Shown piece after piece: positions 1 to 11,078 of a DNA stretch of 64,000 nucleotides. Under the pieces are notes generated by a model. It made no database searches, had not been told where the DNA came from, and saw nothing but the letters and a program-made list of their open reading frames with translations. Source of the DNA: Euryodendron excelsum (lineage: Eukaryota > Streptophyta > Magnoliopsida > Ericales > Pentaphylacaceae); assembly GCA_033060915.1 (NCBI GenBank), contig CM065394.1, positions 11,079,501 to 11,143,500 on the forward strand. Reading direction: 5' to 3'. The position numbers were made by a program, and so were the translations under genes. The first letter of the stretch is position 1. Each line of letters starts with the position of its first letter.

Positions 1-947
1 AATGCATGTTTTGAAAAAGAACCTTGATGCAAATTTGAAAACAACTTTGAATACAATGCATGAACATAATGACCACAACACAATAGGGCCGTGAGCATGC
101 AAGGTTAGGCTTCACCATATAATCAAGGGGGTTGAACCCACATCGTCTTAGGTCGAACTTGAACAAAGCCCCCGGCACGGTGACTTTCAACAACACTTCC
201 TAGGCATGAACTAGGAGGTCTCTTGTTTCAAGCATGCAAAAAGAGGAGGTAGAAGTTGGGGATTAAAATAGAAGAGTACCTAAGTGGGTTATAAGAGAGA
301 AGAGAGAGGGGGATTACATAATCTAAATCGAAAGCCTACCTTGTCTTCTTTTTGGTTTGATTGCTTTGTTTGCTTCACCTTGAGAGCTTTGAAGATACAG
401 CACTTAGTCTTCAATGGATGTTTGGAGGTATGTATTTGAGTGTATAGGGTATATGGAAGCTATGGTTTGAGTATATGAAGGCTAGGGTTTGATACAGCTT
501 GAGAGAATTAGGATTTTAAGGGAAATTAAGCTCTGTGTTCAGTGAGGCAGAGTTTCCAAACTAAGTTTGTAGACCTTTTTTTATGCAAAGGGTTTGTATT
601 TATAGGTAATTAAAATAGGAAATGACTCTTATTGCAGTGGCGTCAAGGCTTTTTTAAGCTTGGCACCACTACTAGTGGCGCCAGCCACTTAGGCAAGTTT
701 TAAGGCAGCAAGAAATGTATCTTTTGACCCTTGGACACAAGGTAAAAGATCTAGGCGCCTATCCTAGTGGCTACCATGCAATTTTTTACTTGGCTCTACT
801 AGAAGTGACTCCAGAAAGTCCTGGAATGATCTGAAAGGCCAGGGATGAACAAAAACCTCTATGACAGTATTCCAGAGGTAAATGGCTTAAGAACCAATGC
901 CAGAATAGTTAAAAAGGGTGATTGGCCTATCAGTGGCAAAAAGGTCA
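1..947 (-). repeat. Partial LTR of element C (3' LTR, both ends missing)
   Basis: Reverse complement of the middle of the family LTR. Read on the minus strand it runs through the segment with CAGGAATGATC-like spacers, the palindromic GTGGCGCC motifs (about 660-690), the TATA box, the leader rich in AAACCCTA-like motifs, and the block containing GGGGGC...CCCCTTGATT, then leaves the window. The U3 start (TGTAAGCA...) is absent. At about 947 the LTR joins the post-gag spacer abruptly, so the first several hundred bases of U3 and the polypurine tract were deleted. I infer an illegitimate-recombination deletion after insertion. The breakpoint is accurate to about 10 bp. Confidence 0.85.
597..604 (-). 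promoter_or_regulatory. TATA box of element C LTR
   Basis: TATTTATA on the plus strand reads TATAAATA on the minus strand. It occupies the same relative position as the TATA box in every other LTR of this window, downstream of the GTGGCGCC palindromes and upstream of the GAGG-CC-AAACTCAGT-like leader start. Confidence 0.65.
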
Positions 948-2140
948 GCATACACTTTAATAGGGTTGTAATGTAGGCCATGGTTTTCGATTTTTGCAAG
1001 AAAAGGGTAAAGGCTCGAACCTATTGCTTCTGCTAGGCTTCTATATTGCGTAGGACCACCTTTAGATTTTTACTCTTGCCTTTGTTGTATGCTCCTTAAG
1101 ATGGCATGAAGTGGATTCCTTTTTTGTTTTTTTTTTTTTCATAGAGCAACTTGTCCCTTTATAGCTCTCTCTTTTGACTTTCCTTTTTTTTTCGTTTGTG
1201 AGGTGAATACTTCTATAACTTTCTTTCTTTTAGGTTTTTCCATTCGTGTTTTATTCAAACCCATTATGGGAGGTGATCCCTAGGTTGGGGTTTTCTTGAA
1301 AAAAATATAACTAGCCTAAAGGGTTTCACAAGGGTTGCTTTTGACTGTATGGGAAATGAAATGAGGGCACCTTTTAATTTTAAACCAGATTGCTTGATCT
1401 ATAAAGCCTTCACGTTGCTTCAACTTGATGGAAGATGAATGACATTCTTTGTTGAGTCCTCCATTATCTGTCTACCCCAGTGTGGGAGGATGGTCTTAAA
1501 TCAGGGTTGACAAGGAGTTCTTTCACTTTCTGCAAGGCACTAGTGGGTTGAGCAAAGGGATAAAAATATTTCTCTCTCTCTTTTTTTTATAGGAAAATGA
1601 AAGATGGCTCATCTTCCTTTTGATAGTCTATCCATCCATTGCTGAGCTTTGGTGTTTTGTAAATGCTGCTTTCGGGTGATTTTCTTACTCATCCTTATCC
1701 TCTCTCTATTTAAAAAGTTGATCATTCGATGAGTGGTTAACTCATACTATCACACCCTCCAAGTCAGGTCCTCCATCAGATAGAACGCATCCCTTGTTTA
1801 GAAAACATTCACCATTCACAAGAATATGAGACAATAGCAATTGGATAAAAACTATCATTTTATTATTTCAAATGAAAAGCATATTATTCTTATTGAAATG
1901 TAGACATAAAGTTAAAGACAAAAAGATAGAAGGGATAGAAAGAAAGTGGGTGAAAACACTCCTCTCATGTACGCTTTTGTAGAAAATCCCCTTCAGTAGG
2001 GTTTTGGGAGGATGCCCACATTTCTAGTGATCCATCCATCATTATGATCACTAGCCAAGGCAAGGCAGGCAAAGACTTTTTCTAAGGCTCCAAGTGTGTT
2101 GAAAGTGACAGTGCAGTTGTCAGCTTCATTGATCTCCTTA
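948..2140 (-). other. Post-gag non-coding spacer of element C
   Basis: No supportable gene. It aligns by eye with the post-gag spacers of B (28344-30324), A (43742-45300) and C' (52339-53999). Shared landmarks on the minus strand are the CACACTGGGG-like motif near 1480, CCTAGGGATCACC near 1285, and the block GAGCCTTTACCC...GACCTACATTAC...AAAGTC near 960-1010. A short TCTC-rich tract lies near 1570-1590. Conservation between copies without an open frame suggests RNA-level or passive element sequence. The antisense PMD gene seen in B and C' is missing here, lost with the deletion that joins this spacer to the LTR. Confidence 0.7.
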
Positions 2141-4078
2141 TTATCCTCCGCAGCCATTTTCAGGTTCTTCCATAAATAGGGTAGCTAGCTCGCCTCCCTC
2201 CAACTCAAACGGCTTTGCCCATGATTTTACTTCTTCTAGTTCCCAGCCCATATCTTTGTAGTTAAACTCAGTCGCCGGCTAGGGATTTTTCAATAGTTGG
2301 TGCTCAACCGCGGCATACCTAGTGTGTAGAAACTCATCACCCCAATCGTCAACGACCATATCTTTGGCAGAATTCTCCTCCATATGTATGGGCTTCGCAA
2401 TTAGCCAGTCAGAAGGATCATACACTTCATTGGGGTTATAGAGACAGATCGGGCATGGTGGGAATTCCTCCTCCTAGTCCTTTTCTTCATCAGTCTCCCA
2501 GTCCCCTTTATAATCTTTGACCATGATCATGTCCAATTCATCTTCCTCCTCTATTTCCTCTAGTATCACATTGACTATATGGTCTGGCAGAGGATTTGTG
2601 GTTACATTAGAAGTTGGAGTAAGGTTCACCAGTTGTAGGTCAATGGTTTTATTGTCTATCAAGTCTTGAATTTTTGTGTTTAAGGGAGAAGCAGCTTTCG
2701 GTGTCATGCCCTTTGTCGCCCGAATGATTCTCATAGGTGAGGGTGCCATTAAAGGTTGGAGGTAAAGGGCTTGGCAATAGATGGGCCGGTATAGGCTTCA
2801 GTATATTATTCTTTTGCAAGTTATGGTAGGCTTCGGTTTGGGTGCAGGCTAAGGTATCGAAGTTACAAAAGCACCGGGCTGGCCTATTGAAGTTAGGTCG
2901 AGCCCCAACAGGGCCAAAGTTGGGTGCTTGTGCAGGCATGGTTAGAGTGGGTATGGGTAAGATAGGGTGAGACTGAAGTGGTGGACAATATTGCGGTGGT
3001 TGAGTGGGTAAGATAGTAGACACCTCACTCTCTTTCTTGATTACTTCCCTTGCAGTAGCCACCTTTTTGGCTATGTTGATAAAAATTTCCCCGATTTTGT
3101 ATAAGGATATGTAATCTTCCCTGTCTTGAGACCATTCTTTATCAGTTTTCCTTACATGATAAGCTCGGAGAAGCTTTTTCCCATGCTAGTACACAGCCTT
3201 TCAGCACAAATAATTGCATATACTCCTTCTCTTCCAGCGGGGGATTGACTTATGTAGCTGCTTCTTTCCACCTAAGGGCATAACCTTGAAGCTTTCTTTA
3301 TCCCCTTTACACATTGTCATCAAGGACCACCAGTCAGAAGTGAGATCTATGTTATGGCGATATTGGGATTTGAATGCATTAACCAGCTCGATACAAGTTG
3401 TGACCTTCCTTAAGTCAAGTCGGGTAAACCATTGTAATGCGGATCCAGTGAGACTATGTTTGAACAACTACATAAGGAGTTTTAGACCATTGCCATGACC
3501 GCTCAATGCCTTAGCATAAAGGCGAATGTGGGTAATAGGGTTATCGATGCCATCATATTTCTACAAGTCAGGCATTTTGAACTTGGCAGGTCTTAAATGA
3601 TCCGTGAAGAAGCACAACTTGTTATAGGAAGCCCAAAGGTGTCATGGCCATGTAGGCTTCACAACAAGTCATCCAAGCCTTGAATTATTAGATTGAGAGG
3701 GTCAAGAGATTTTCTTTTCATAGTAGGCAAGAGCAATATAGTTTTCTCTTCTTCAATATTAGCCCCTATGGGATCCTCCTTGTTTTTTCCCATAGCATCA
3801 TATTGTAGCACAACCCTTGGTTTAGCTAGTTTAGAGTTTTTGAAAAAAAATAGTGGCTGATGATGGAACTAGAGCAGCTTCTTTCATAGCCATGGTTTGG
3901 ATGAGCTTAAACAACTCATCGATCTTGGTTCTCATTTCACTGACCTCTTCTTGAGAGACTGAGGATGACTCGTCAGGATTAGCAGCCATTAATGCAGCTC
4001 TTTGTCGGGTAATGGTAGGGTCTCTAGGTGGATGTCGATCTTTCTTAGAAGCAATGGTGGCTTTCTATGGTATAGTCT
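2141..4078 (-). pseudogene. gag: gag pseudogene of element C (Ty3/gypsy, Tat/Ogre-like)
   Basis: Read on the minus strand, a gag polyprotein can be followed through several frames. An N-terminal acidic segment (about 3960-3890) contains a heptad-like ...MRTKIDELFKLI... stretch. A capsid-type Retrotrans_gag domain (about 3570-3200) contains PDL-KYDGIDNP-THIRLYAKAL and then FKHSLTGSALQWFTRL. A proline-rich linker follows (about 3060-2880), then a zinc knuckle near 2720-2690 where the first Cys is changed to Tyr (YENHSGDKGHDTESC). After that comes an acidic, Trp-rich tail (EGDWET..., WGDEFLH...) ending at TAA 2141-2143. Several in-frame stops and at least two frame changes make it non-functional. 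The 5' boundary is the AG of a polypyrimidine-AG acceptor at 4079-4080. No protease or reverse transcriptase follows. The Retrotrans_gag family is recognised from motifs; the function of the tail is unknown. Confidence 0.88.
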
Positions 4079-5565
4079 CTGTGAAATAAAATATTAAAAA
4101 AAAAAAAAAGAAAAGAAAAGACAAAAGCCACAAGTTAGTCTTTGGTACTTAGAGTGCTTTATGTAATGCATATCCTAGGGATGTCCCGTATCGAGAGGGA
4201 GACTAACTATGATGCATTTAGCTTACTTTTTGGAGATAGGGTGTTTGTCCCTATATGTAGATACCTTACCATTGAGTGGAAACATTCATTCATTCATTCA
4301 TTTACCAAAAGTATAGGAGTACATTGAATTGTAAGTTTAAAGTACAATAGAATCGAAGTACATTTTAATAGGAGGAAAGGGAACATTTTCCTTGGGGACT
4401 TCCACCTATCTATTTTTACATTTGAGATACTAAACTATTCTTAAGTCTTCGGATTCGCCTTCTTTGAGTTTAATGTCTAGTAGGTTATTGAGAGACCTTG
4501 TTATTTGATTGCCCGTTGACTTCTTAACAACCCTATCTCCATGATCATAAAGGGATTGGGGCAACTCTTTATGGAACGACTTCAAATGCATGTCATGAGT
4601 CCTTAGGGTTACGTGGGTACTCGTAGGGTTTTGGTAGGTTTTATGCAAGGGAGATTGATCTTGGCGTCACTCTCTATGGGTTAATCATATTACATGAAAA
4701 TGCAGTGACTTGAGTTATTTTGAAACTCTTGTCTTGACACAGAGTAATAAATGCATGAGCATGTAGGCTGAGAGTAGAGAGAGAGCGAGAGAGAGAGAAT
4801 GCAATTGTAACGTAAATATGCGTGCATGAGCGTTTATATAAGTATCATAACAGTAGGAATTTGGACAAGGATAGAGGAAAGTAATACAGCCCTTTCCTCC
4901 ATGGTTTTGAAATTGATGTGCGTGTCTTAAATCTGGCAGAGGTTTGGCTATGCATGGTTTCTACATGAGCATGAGGTTGAGGATTGATTAATGCTTCCTA
5001 AGAAGGCTCAGTTCCCAAATCTTCAAACTTTGACCCACTCCCCAAGATGGTGTCATTACAGGTTGGTGATCCGAGCAGGGGAATCATCAAGAGGCCGTAG
5101 GCTAAAAAACTGACACAGCATCCATCCTCAACCAATATATCGTTCCCGCTTCTAACTAGAAGGGTCGTAACCAGGTAAAGAATGCAAGTATGCCAATGCA
5201 AATACATGTACAGTGTGTGTGAAATTTTAAAAAATAGAGGAAAGGGCCCAACAACTCCCATCCATCCTGTCCATTCTATCCTATTCATTTATGACATACA
5301 TGGTAGTTAATATGACATAAAAATACAATATGAACAAGGGTCCACCTACAAAAATAAGGATGCAAAAAGTCAATACTTAGATGACAAACTTAGCGCAAGA
5401 TTGAATGATTGAACATGAATAGAATGCATGCTATGATATGTTTTCGAAAACAGCTTTGGAAAGTTTGATTTTGAAATTTTGAAGTGGATAAAATTGAAAA
5501 AATTAATCGAAAACTCTAGATTAGTGAAGGGCTAAAAGACATGACATTGGCCTAACTCTCTAAGC
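4079..5565 (-). other. PBS-to-gag leader of element C
   Basis: Untranslated leader homologous to 17596-19556 in A and 25600-27029 in B. Shared landmarks on the minus strand are the CTTCTAGTTAGAAG hairpin (about 5150-5165), GAAGCATT...TCATGC near 5000-4880, the CCAAGACAAGAG-TTTCAAA-AACTCAAGTCA block near 4730-4690, and CCCTAAGGACTCATGACATGCAT near 4600-4580. A GA-rich microsatellite occupies about 4772-4798. A pyrimidine-rich tract followed by CACAG (about 4079-4130) abuts gag. The open frame at 4998-5288 lies in the conserved leader, but I do not consider it an established gene. Confidence 0.75.
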
Positions 5566-5584
5566 GTTCCCAGTAGAGTCACTA
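5566..5584 (-). other. Primer-binding site of element C
   Basis: On the minus strand, TAGTGACTCTACTGGGAAC begins two bases after the LTR end (GCACGATA). It differs from the A copy TGGCGACTCCACTGGGGAC by four transitions. The sequence is of the tRNA-Arg type that Ogre-like elements use as minus-strand primer (family knowledge). Confidence 0.75.
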
Positions 5585-5586
5585 GC

Positions 5587-5893
5587 TATCGTGCCCTTAT
5601 TTTTTTCACTCGAGAACACACACAAGTGGGAAAAACATGGTACTCTCTTATTAGAACTCATCCTCTTAAAAGGACGAGTGCGACTACATTTGAATTGAAA
5701 ATTGATTTTGAATAAGGACTTTTGGAAAAGGATTTGGAGTCGCCCCACTAAAGCCACTAGGAGTGGCGCCAGGCTATTTATTGGCTTGGTACCACTACTA
5801 GTAGTGGTAGCCACTTTATTTATTTTTTTTTTTTAATTTTTTTTGCTATTTGATTTTTTTTTTATTTTTGTTTTTTTTTTCTTTGTCCCCAGT
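5587..5893 (-). repeat. Rearranged LTR stub between elements C and C'
   Basis: On the minus strand the terminal 160 bp of the LTR (5587-5746) is intact up to GGGGCGACTCC. It is fused directly to the U3 palindrome segment that normally lies about 3.3 kb upstream (5747-5815: CACTACTAGTAGTGG and GGCGCCACTCCTAGTGGC motifs). A T-rich stretch (5816-5880) separates this from the LTR of C'. Next to that LTR end, ACTGGGGAC (5883-5891 reversed) is the second half of a PBS. Two deletions, one inside the LTR and one inside a PBS, explain the arrangement. Confidence 0.7.
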
Positions 5894-8800
5894 TGTGGCA
5901 CCTCAATTTTTCACACTCAAGAAAACACACAAGTGGAAAAAACACGGTACTATCTTGTTAGAACTCATTCTCCTAGAAGGATGAGTACGACTAGGTTCGA
6001 ATTGAAAATTTGAATGAGGGCTTTTGGAAAAAGATTTGGAGCCTCCACCTAACTTGATTAAGGTGAGTTAGGTCACCTAAAACTAAACATAATCCGAAGA
6101 TTAAACTTACGGTTTGTGAAAGATTTTGAAAGCTTATTCAAGAGAAGGTTTTTAAAAAAATAGGTTGTTTGGCAACCTTTGGAATGATTTAAGCCCTTTT
6201 TGAAAAATAACTCCGTTTTAGTCTTTCAAAACAGTGACTGTAGGCTCAAAGGTTGGTTATGTGTAGGGAAGATATTCTAGGATCATCACCCTACCTCACC
6301 CTTTGGATACCTACATGTCTATTCACCCTAGGTTCACTCATTTAGAATCTTCGATTGTCTATTGTTCAACTATAGCCACTTTGAAAAGAATTTTAAAAAG
6401 AGATGTAATATGATGTAGAACATGTAAGTGTAAGAAAAAATTTTAATTTTTGAAAATAGATTTGAAAAGAAGGATTTAAAGCTTGAAAAAGGTTATAGAA
6501 ATTAGAAACTTGAAATAGATCGTGAAATTGAAAACTTAAAAAATATTGTGACCACACTCATGAGGGTTGCCTACATATCCCTTTGTTAGGAATCAGATTA
6601 GTCGTAGTTCGGACAACAGTCCGATTAAAAATAGACACTTTAAAGTTTTTGAAAAGTTTAACTTCAAAATGTTTAATTTGAAAAGAGTTTGATTTGAATT
6701 TTGAATAGAAGATTTGAAATCAAACTTAGAATTGATTTTAAATTTGAAATAGAACTTAAGGATTTTGAAATTGATTTTGATTTGAAAATATAGAACTTGG
6801 AAGAAGAACTTGGAGTTGATATCGAAAGATTGAGATTTGAAAACATCTTAATTGGAATTGAAGTTTGAAAACCATCTTGGTTTAAAAGGAGTTTTAGAAA
6901 AGGTTTTGGAAAGAGTTGAAGCTTCCTAACTTTAGAGTTAAGGTTGAACTAGGGTTTGGCCTCCCAAGGTTTAGGTAACCTAGGGTTGAAGTATGTACTC
7001 GATTTAAAAAAAGTTTGATTTAAACTTGAAAAGTTGGATTTTAGAAAGTTTCGATTCAGGAAAGGTTTGAATTAGGAAGTTGAATTTAAGAAAGATTTAG
7101 AAAGGACTAGATTAGATTTAAAAAACACTTGACTTGAACATTCAACTTGAAAAAGTTTAGAGAGTTGAGGTTTAGAAAAAATTGGATTGTAGAAATTTTT
7201 GAATTAAGAAAGTTTCAAAATAGGAAAGTTTACAAATTAGAAAAGTTTCATTTTAGGAAAATTTTAAATTAGAGAAGCTTCATTTTAGGAAAGTTCTATT
7301 TTTAAGCAAGTTTTGATTTTGGATAGATTTGAATTTTGGAATGTTTTGAATTTGAAAAATTTTGAATTTAGAAATATTTGAAATTAGGAAAGGTTTAGAA
7401 TTTTGAAGATTTAATAAGTTGAAATTTAGAAAGTTGAGATTTAGAAAATTTTGAAATTAGAAAAGTTTGGAATTAGGAAAGGATTGGAATTAGGAAAGAA
7501 TTGATTTCTATTTTCTAAAGTAAAATATTAGATTCTATTTTCAAAAATTGATGATTCGATTTCATTTTCAAAATTGAAGGATTTGATTTGGGTTCCTAAA
7601 TTGAAAGATTGTATTTAACATGAAATTGAAAAGGTTAAGTTTTGTAAATCTATGATTTGGTGGAAAAAGAGGTTTTGGAAACCTATAATTTGATGTAGAA
7701 AAAGAGATTTTGGAAACCTATGATTTGAGGCAAAAAAGGAAGTCATGATTTTAAGAAAAGGAGCTAGGATTTCCTAACCATGGATTCTATGGTTTAACTT
7801 GGACTCCAAGACAAAGAATTTTTGGAAAGTGGATCTTTTGAAAAGAATTTTTAGGGAGGAAGTTTGAAAAGAGTTTTTAGAAATAAATTTTTTAAGAGAA
7901 TTTTTGGAAAGAAATTTGAAAAGAATTTTTGAAAAGTGGATTTTTAAAAAGAGTTTTTAGAAAGAAGTTTGAAAAGCAATTTGAAAAATGGCTTGAATAT
8001 AGAATTTTGAAAATCTTTTGAATATCTCACTTTCCTAAAATGATTCTTACCATGAAAATATTAGAACCATTCTAGGGTTGTGATTTTAAAAACAACATGG
8101 ATTTGAAACATGAACCATAATGATCACATTAAAAACAACCCTAACCATGGAATGGCTAGAATCATCTTAAGATTGTGGTTTTGATAAAAAATAATTTAGG
8201 GTTTATACCCAAAAATTTGAACCTTGGCGGTCACATTGAATGTAACGCTTTTCTAAAACAACCCTAATCATGGAATGGCTAGAATCACTCAAGGATTGTA
8301 ATTTTGAAGACAAGTTTGAAAAAAAAGAATTTTGAATGCAAGTTTAAAAACAACTTTGAAAGCAATTTTGAAAACAACTTTAATGCAAGTTTGAAAACGA
8401 CTTTGAAAGCAATTTTGAATGAATGTATGAATATGATCTGCATAATGCAATAGGGTCATGAACATACAAGGCTAGGCTTCACCACATAATCAAGGGGGCC
8501 GAACCCACACCATCAAGGGTTAAATTTGAAGGGAGCTCCTAGTATGGTGACCTTTAACAATTCTTCCTAGGCATGAATCGGGAAATCCCTTATTTCAAGC
8601 ATGCAAGAAAGAGAGGTAGAAGATGGAGATTAAAATAGAAGAAAGCCCAAGTGGGCTAGGAGGGAGAAGAGAGAGAGGGGATTACATAAAAGTAAATCGA
8701 AAGCCCACTTTGTCTTCTTCTTACTTTGCTTGCTTTGTTTGCTTTCCTTTACTTGGACTTTGAGAACCTTGAAGTTGCAGCGCCTTGAGTCTTCAATGGA

Positions 8801-10645
8801 TATTTTGGAAGCTTATATTTAAGTGTATATGGTGAATAGAGGTTAGGGTTTGAGTGTATGGAGGCTAAGGCTTAAGGAGATTTGAGAAAATTAGGGTTTG
8901 AGAGGGACTTCAAGCTCTGTTTTCAGAGAGACAATATTTCTGAACAGAGTTTGTAGACCCTTTTCACGCAAGGGGAAGGTCTGTATTTATAGATAAACAA
9001 AATAGTCTTGGTGCCTGTTGTAGTGGCGTTAGGGCAAAAAAGCCACTTGAGCCACTAGAAGTGGTGCTAGGTCATTTATTGACTTGGCACCATCTAAGAA
9101 AGTTCTAAGGCTGCAAGAAACATATCTTTCGACTCTTAGAATGCAAGGTAAAAGATTTAGGTGCATGTCCTAGTGACTACTATGCAATTTTTGGCTTGGC
9201 TCCACTAGGAGTGACTCTAAAAAGTCCAGGAATGATCCGAAAGGTTTTGAGTAACTAAACTTAGTCGGGAATGGACGGGAACCCTCAAGAGAGTGTCCCA
9301 GAGGTTATGAACTTGAGAAGTAATGTTGGAATGTTCGAAAAGGTCAACTGGCCCGTCAGCGGAAAACGATTAATTGGATAGGAAAAATATCAAAATGGAC
9401 TTGAAATGACCCATGAGAAGGCTTGAAGGTTGAAAACACTATTGAGAGTGTTCCTAGGGGTTGCCGGTTTGATACCTAGAGCCAGTCTGGTTAGAAAAGG
9501 CGATCGGCGCACTAGGGACAAAACAGTTATTTTGCATCGCGTTTACCAGAATAAACTTAAAATGATCCAAAAAAGTGTTGGAAGGTTGATAAGCATTCCC
9601 GGGAAGCTACCAATTTGATACCAAAAGCCGGTGTGGTTCTCAGAGGTGATCAGATGCTTGGGGGCAAAATGATCATTTTGACCAGATGGTCTCGGAATTG
9701 GTCTAAAACCGACTAGAAGGCACTTGAACATGTAAAATTATCCTTTTGACGATCTTGAAAACGTGGACTTACTGCTCTGAAGACTTATGTACTGTCTTAA
9801 GAAGCGTGCCGAAAAAGGCCTAAGAGGCAATTGGTTATTTTTCATCGTAGTGGGCTAACAGGCACTAGAGCTAACCTAGATTGTGAGTGTTTCCGTTTCT
9901 TTGATGGTATGTGATAAGTTGGTTACCAAAGATATCTCATTCTTTGGTAAACGTGTCACAACTAAGAGGCGAGTTTGGTCCCGTGACATAGGGGGTTTGT
10001 TAGCAATTTTTTATGTCAATTTGTTTACTAGTGTTTCTGCCACTCTAACGATTGCGATGTTTGTGAGTGTTTTTGTCACTTTGACGGTGTATGTTCATTC
10101 TAGAGACTGCCTGATCTCAGGAAGCTACAAAATTGACTTATCATCTGGGGGATCAACTTTCTCGAATAACGTGCCGAATAATGAAAATTCTATATTGGCA
10201 GGCTAGTAGGCGCCAAAAGTGAACCATTCTATCATCTCGGGGACTTAGGTTTCGTCCCGGTCAACAAGTTTGAAGTGACTTACCATTCTGAGAGTTTCTC
10301 GAGGAACGCACCAGACTGGATGGACTTACCAACTTAGGGATTAACTTTCTCGAAAGATGTGCCAGATTGATTTTGAATGGTCTAGACTAGAATTGAAACT
10401 GGAATTGAGATTGCAAAAGAGACTTACCATCTCAAGGAAGGCGTGCCAACTAGAATTGGACCCAGCAATGCCTTAAGGGCATTTTGGTCATTTCGCCTCT
10501 GTTGGGCCTGGCGAGCCCTCGAAGCGATTGATTGACTGGATTGAGTTTGAAAAACTGGTTTGGCCTTAAATGTGTCTATATCGGCTTGAATGTGAGTCCG
10601 ATCGGACCGGAGATTGCTAAGCGTGCAAAAAATGGGGTGCTTATA
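5894..10645 (-). repeat. Full-length LTR of element C' (3' LTR; also adjacent to C)
   Basis: Minus-strand LTR of 4752 bp. It starts at 10645 as TATAAGCACCCC (TGTAAGCA mutated) and ends at 5894 as GGTGCCACA (GGCGCGACA mutated). It holds the same ordered modules as the plus-strand LTRs: U3 with CTCGAGA-like repeats and TGACC-TTTTG-CCC repeats, palindromes near 9020-9085, TATA at 8984-8991, AAACCCTA-like leader, the long AACTTTCC-type low-complexity stretch (about 6640-8000), the ATACGTAGG-like module near 6550-6625, and the GTGAGTTAGGTCACCTAA end module near 6060-6080. A polypurine tract abuts its start, so it is the 3' LTR of C'. A PBS remnant abuts its end, which suggests that C and C' once shared this LTR in a tandem LTR-internal-LTR-internal arrangement. 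Confidence 0.88.
8984..8991 (-). promoter_or_regulatory. TATA box of element C' LTR
   Basis: TATAAATA on the minus strand in the conserved LTR promoter position. It is followed on that strand by CAGACC and AAACTC-type leader sequence. Confidence 0.65.
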
Positions 10646-10668
10646 GCTGCCCCTCTTTTTCTGTCTTT
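10646..10668 (-). other. Polypurine tract of element C'
   Basis: On the minus strand ACAGAAAAAGAGGGGCAGC lies immediately before the LTR start. It matches the tracts of A (47071-47086) and B (33451-33471) in sequence and position. It would prime plus-strand DNA synthesis. Confidence 0.8.
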
Positions 10669-11078
10669 GCTTATCGAAGGTAGAAAACAATAAAGTAAAG
10701 GTACCATGTTGACTGTGAGGCAATCGGATGGATGAAGTTTGAAAATCATTGTAGACTAGAACTTAAAAATGGCAATTTGGCCCAACGGGGCGTTTGAAAT
10801 TGGAGTTTAGCAAAAAAAGGGCCGAATTGGCCAAAATTTAATTGTGGCACCCTTACAGGTTTAAAATAACCTTGGCGCTAGGTTTGAAATAAAACCTGCA
10901 AATTGCTGATTCGAAGTTCGCAGATTTGTGAGAGTTTTTAAGACTGTGCGAGAGATTTTCGAGTGTTTTGCAAGAGGGGAGTCTTAAGCATTGACAGGGT
11001 AACCTCAAGGACATCGGAGAGTTGCCAGAAGTGGTCACCGTCGCCGGAGAAGAAAATTTTGCCAGAGAACTCCAAGAG
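10669..11078 (+). promoter_or_regulatory. Upstream region and putative first exon of the antisense PMD gene in C'
   Basis: This plus-strand segment is homologous to 33041-33450 reversed in B. Shared landmarks are the TTTGTGAGAG/TTTGTGAAAG, CGTCGCCGGAGAAGA-AATTTTGCC and AACT-CCAA stretches just before the donor. A relic of the GGCGCC-type LTR motif occurs near 10847-10880 (GTGGCACC...TTGGCGCTAGG). Transcription from here rightwards, antisense to the element, is inferred from the gene that follows. Confidence 0.5.
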
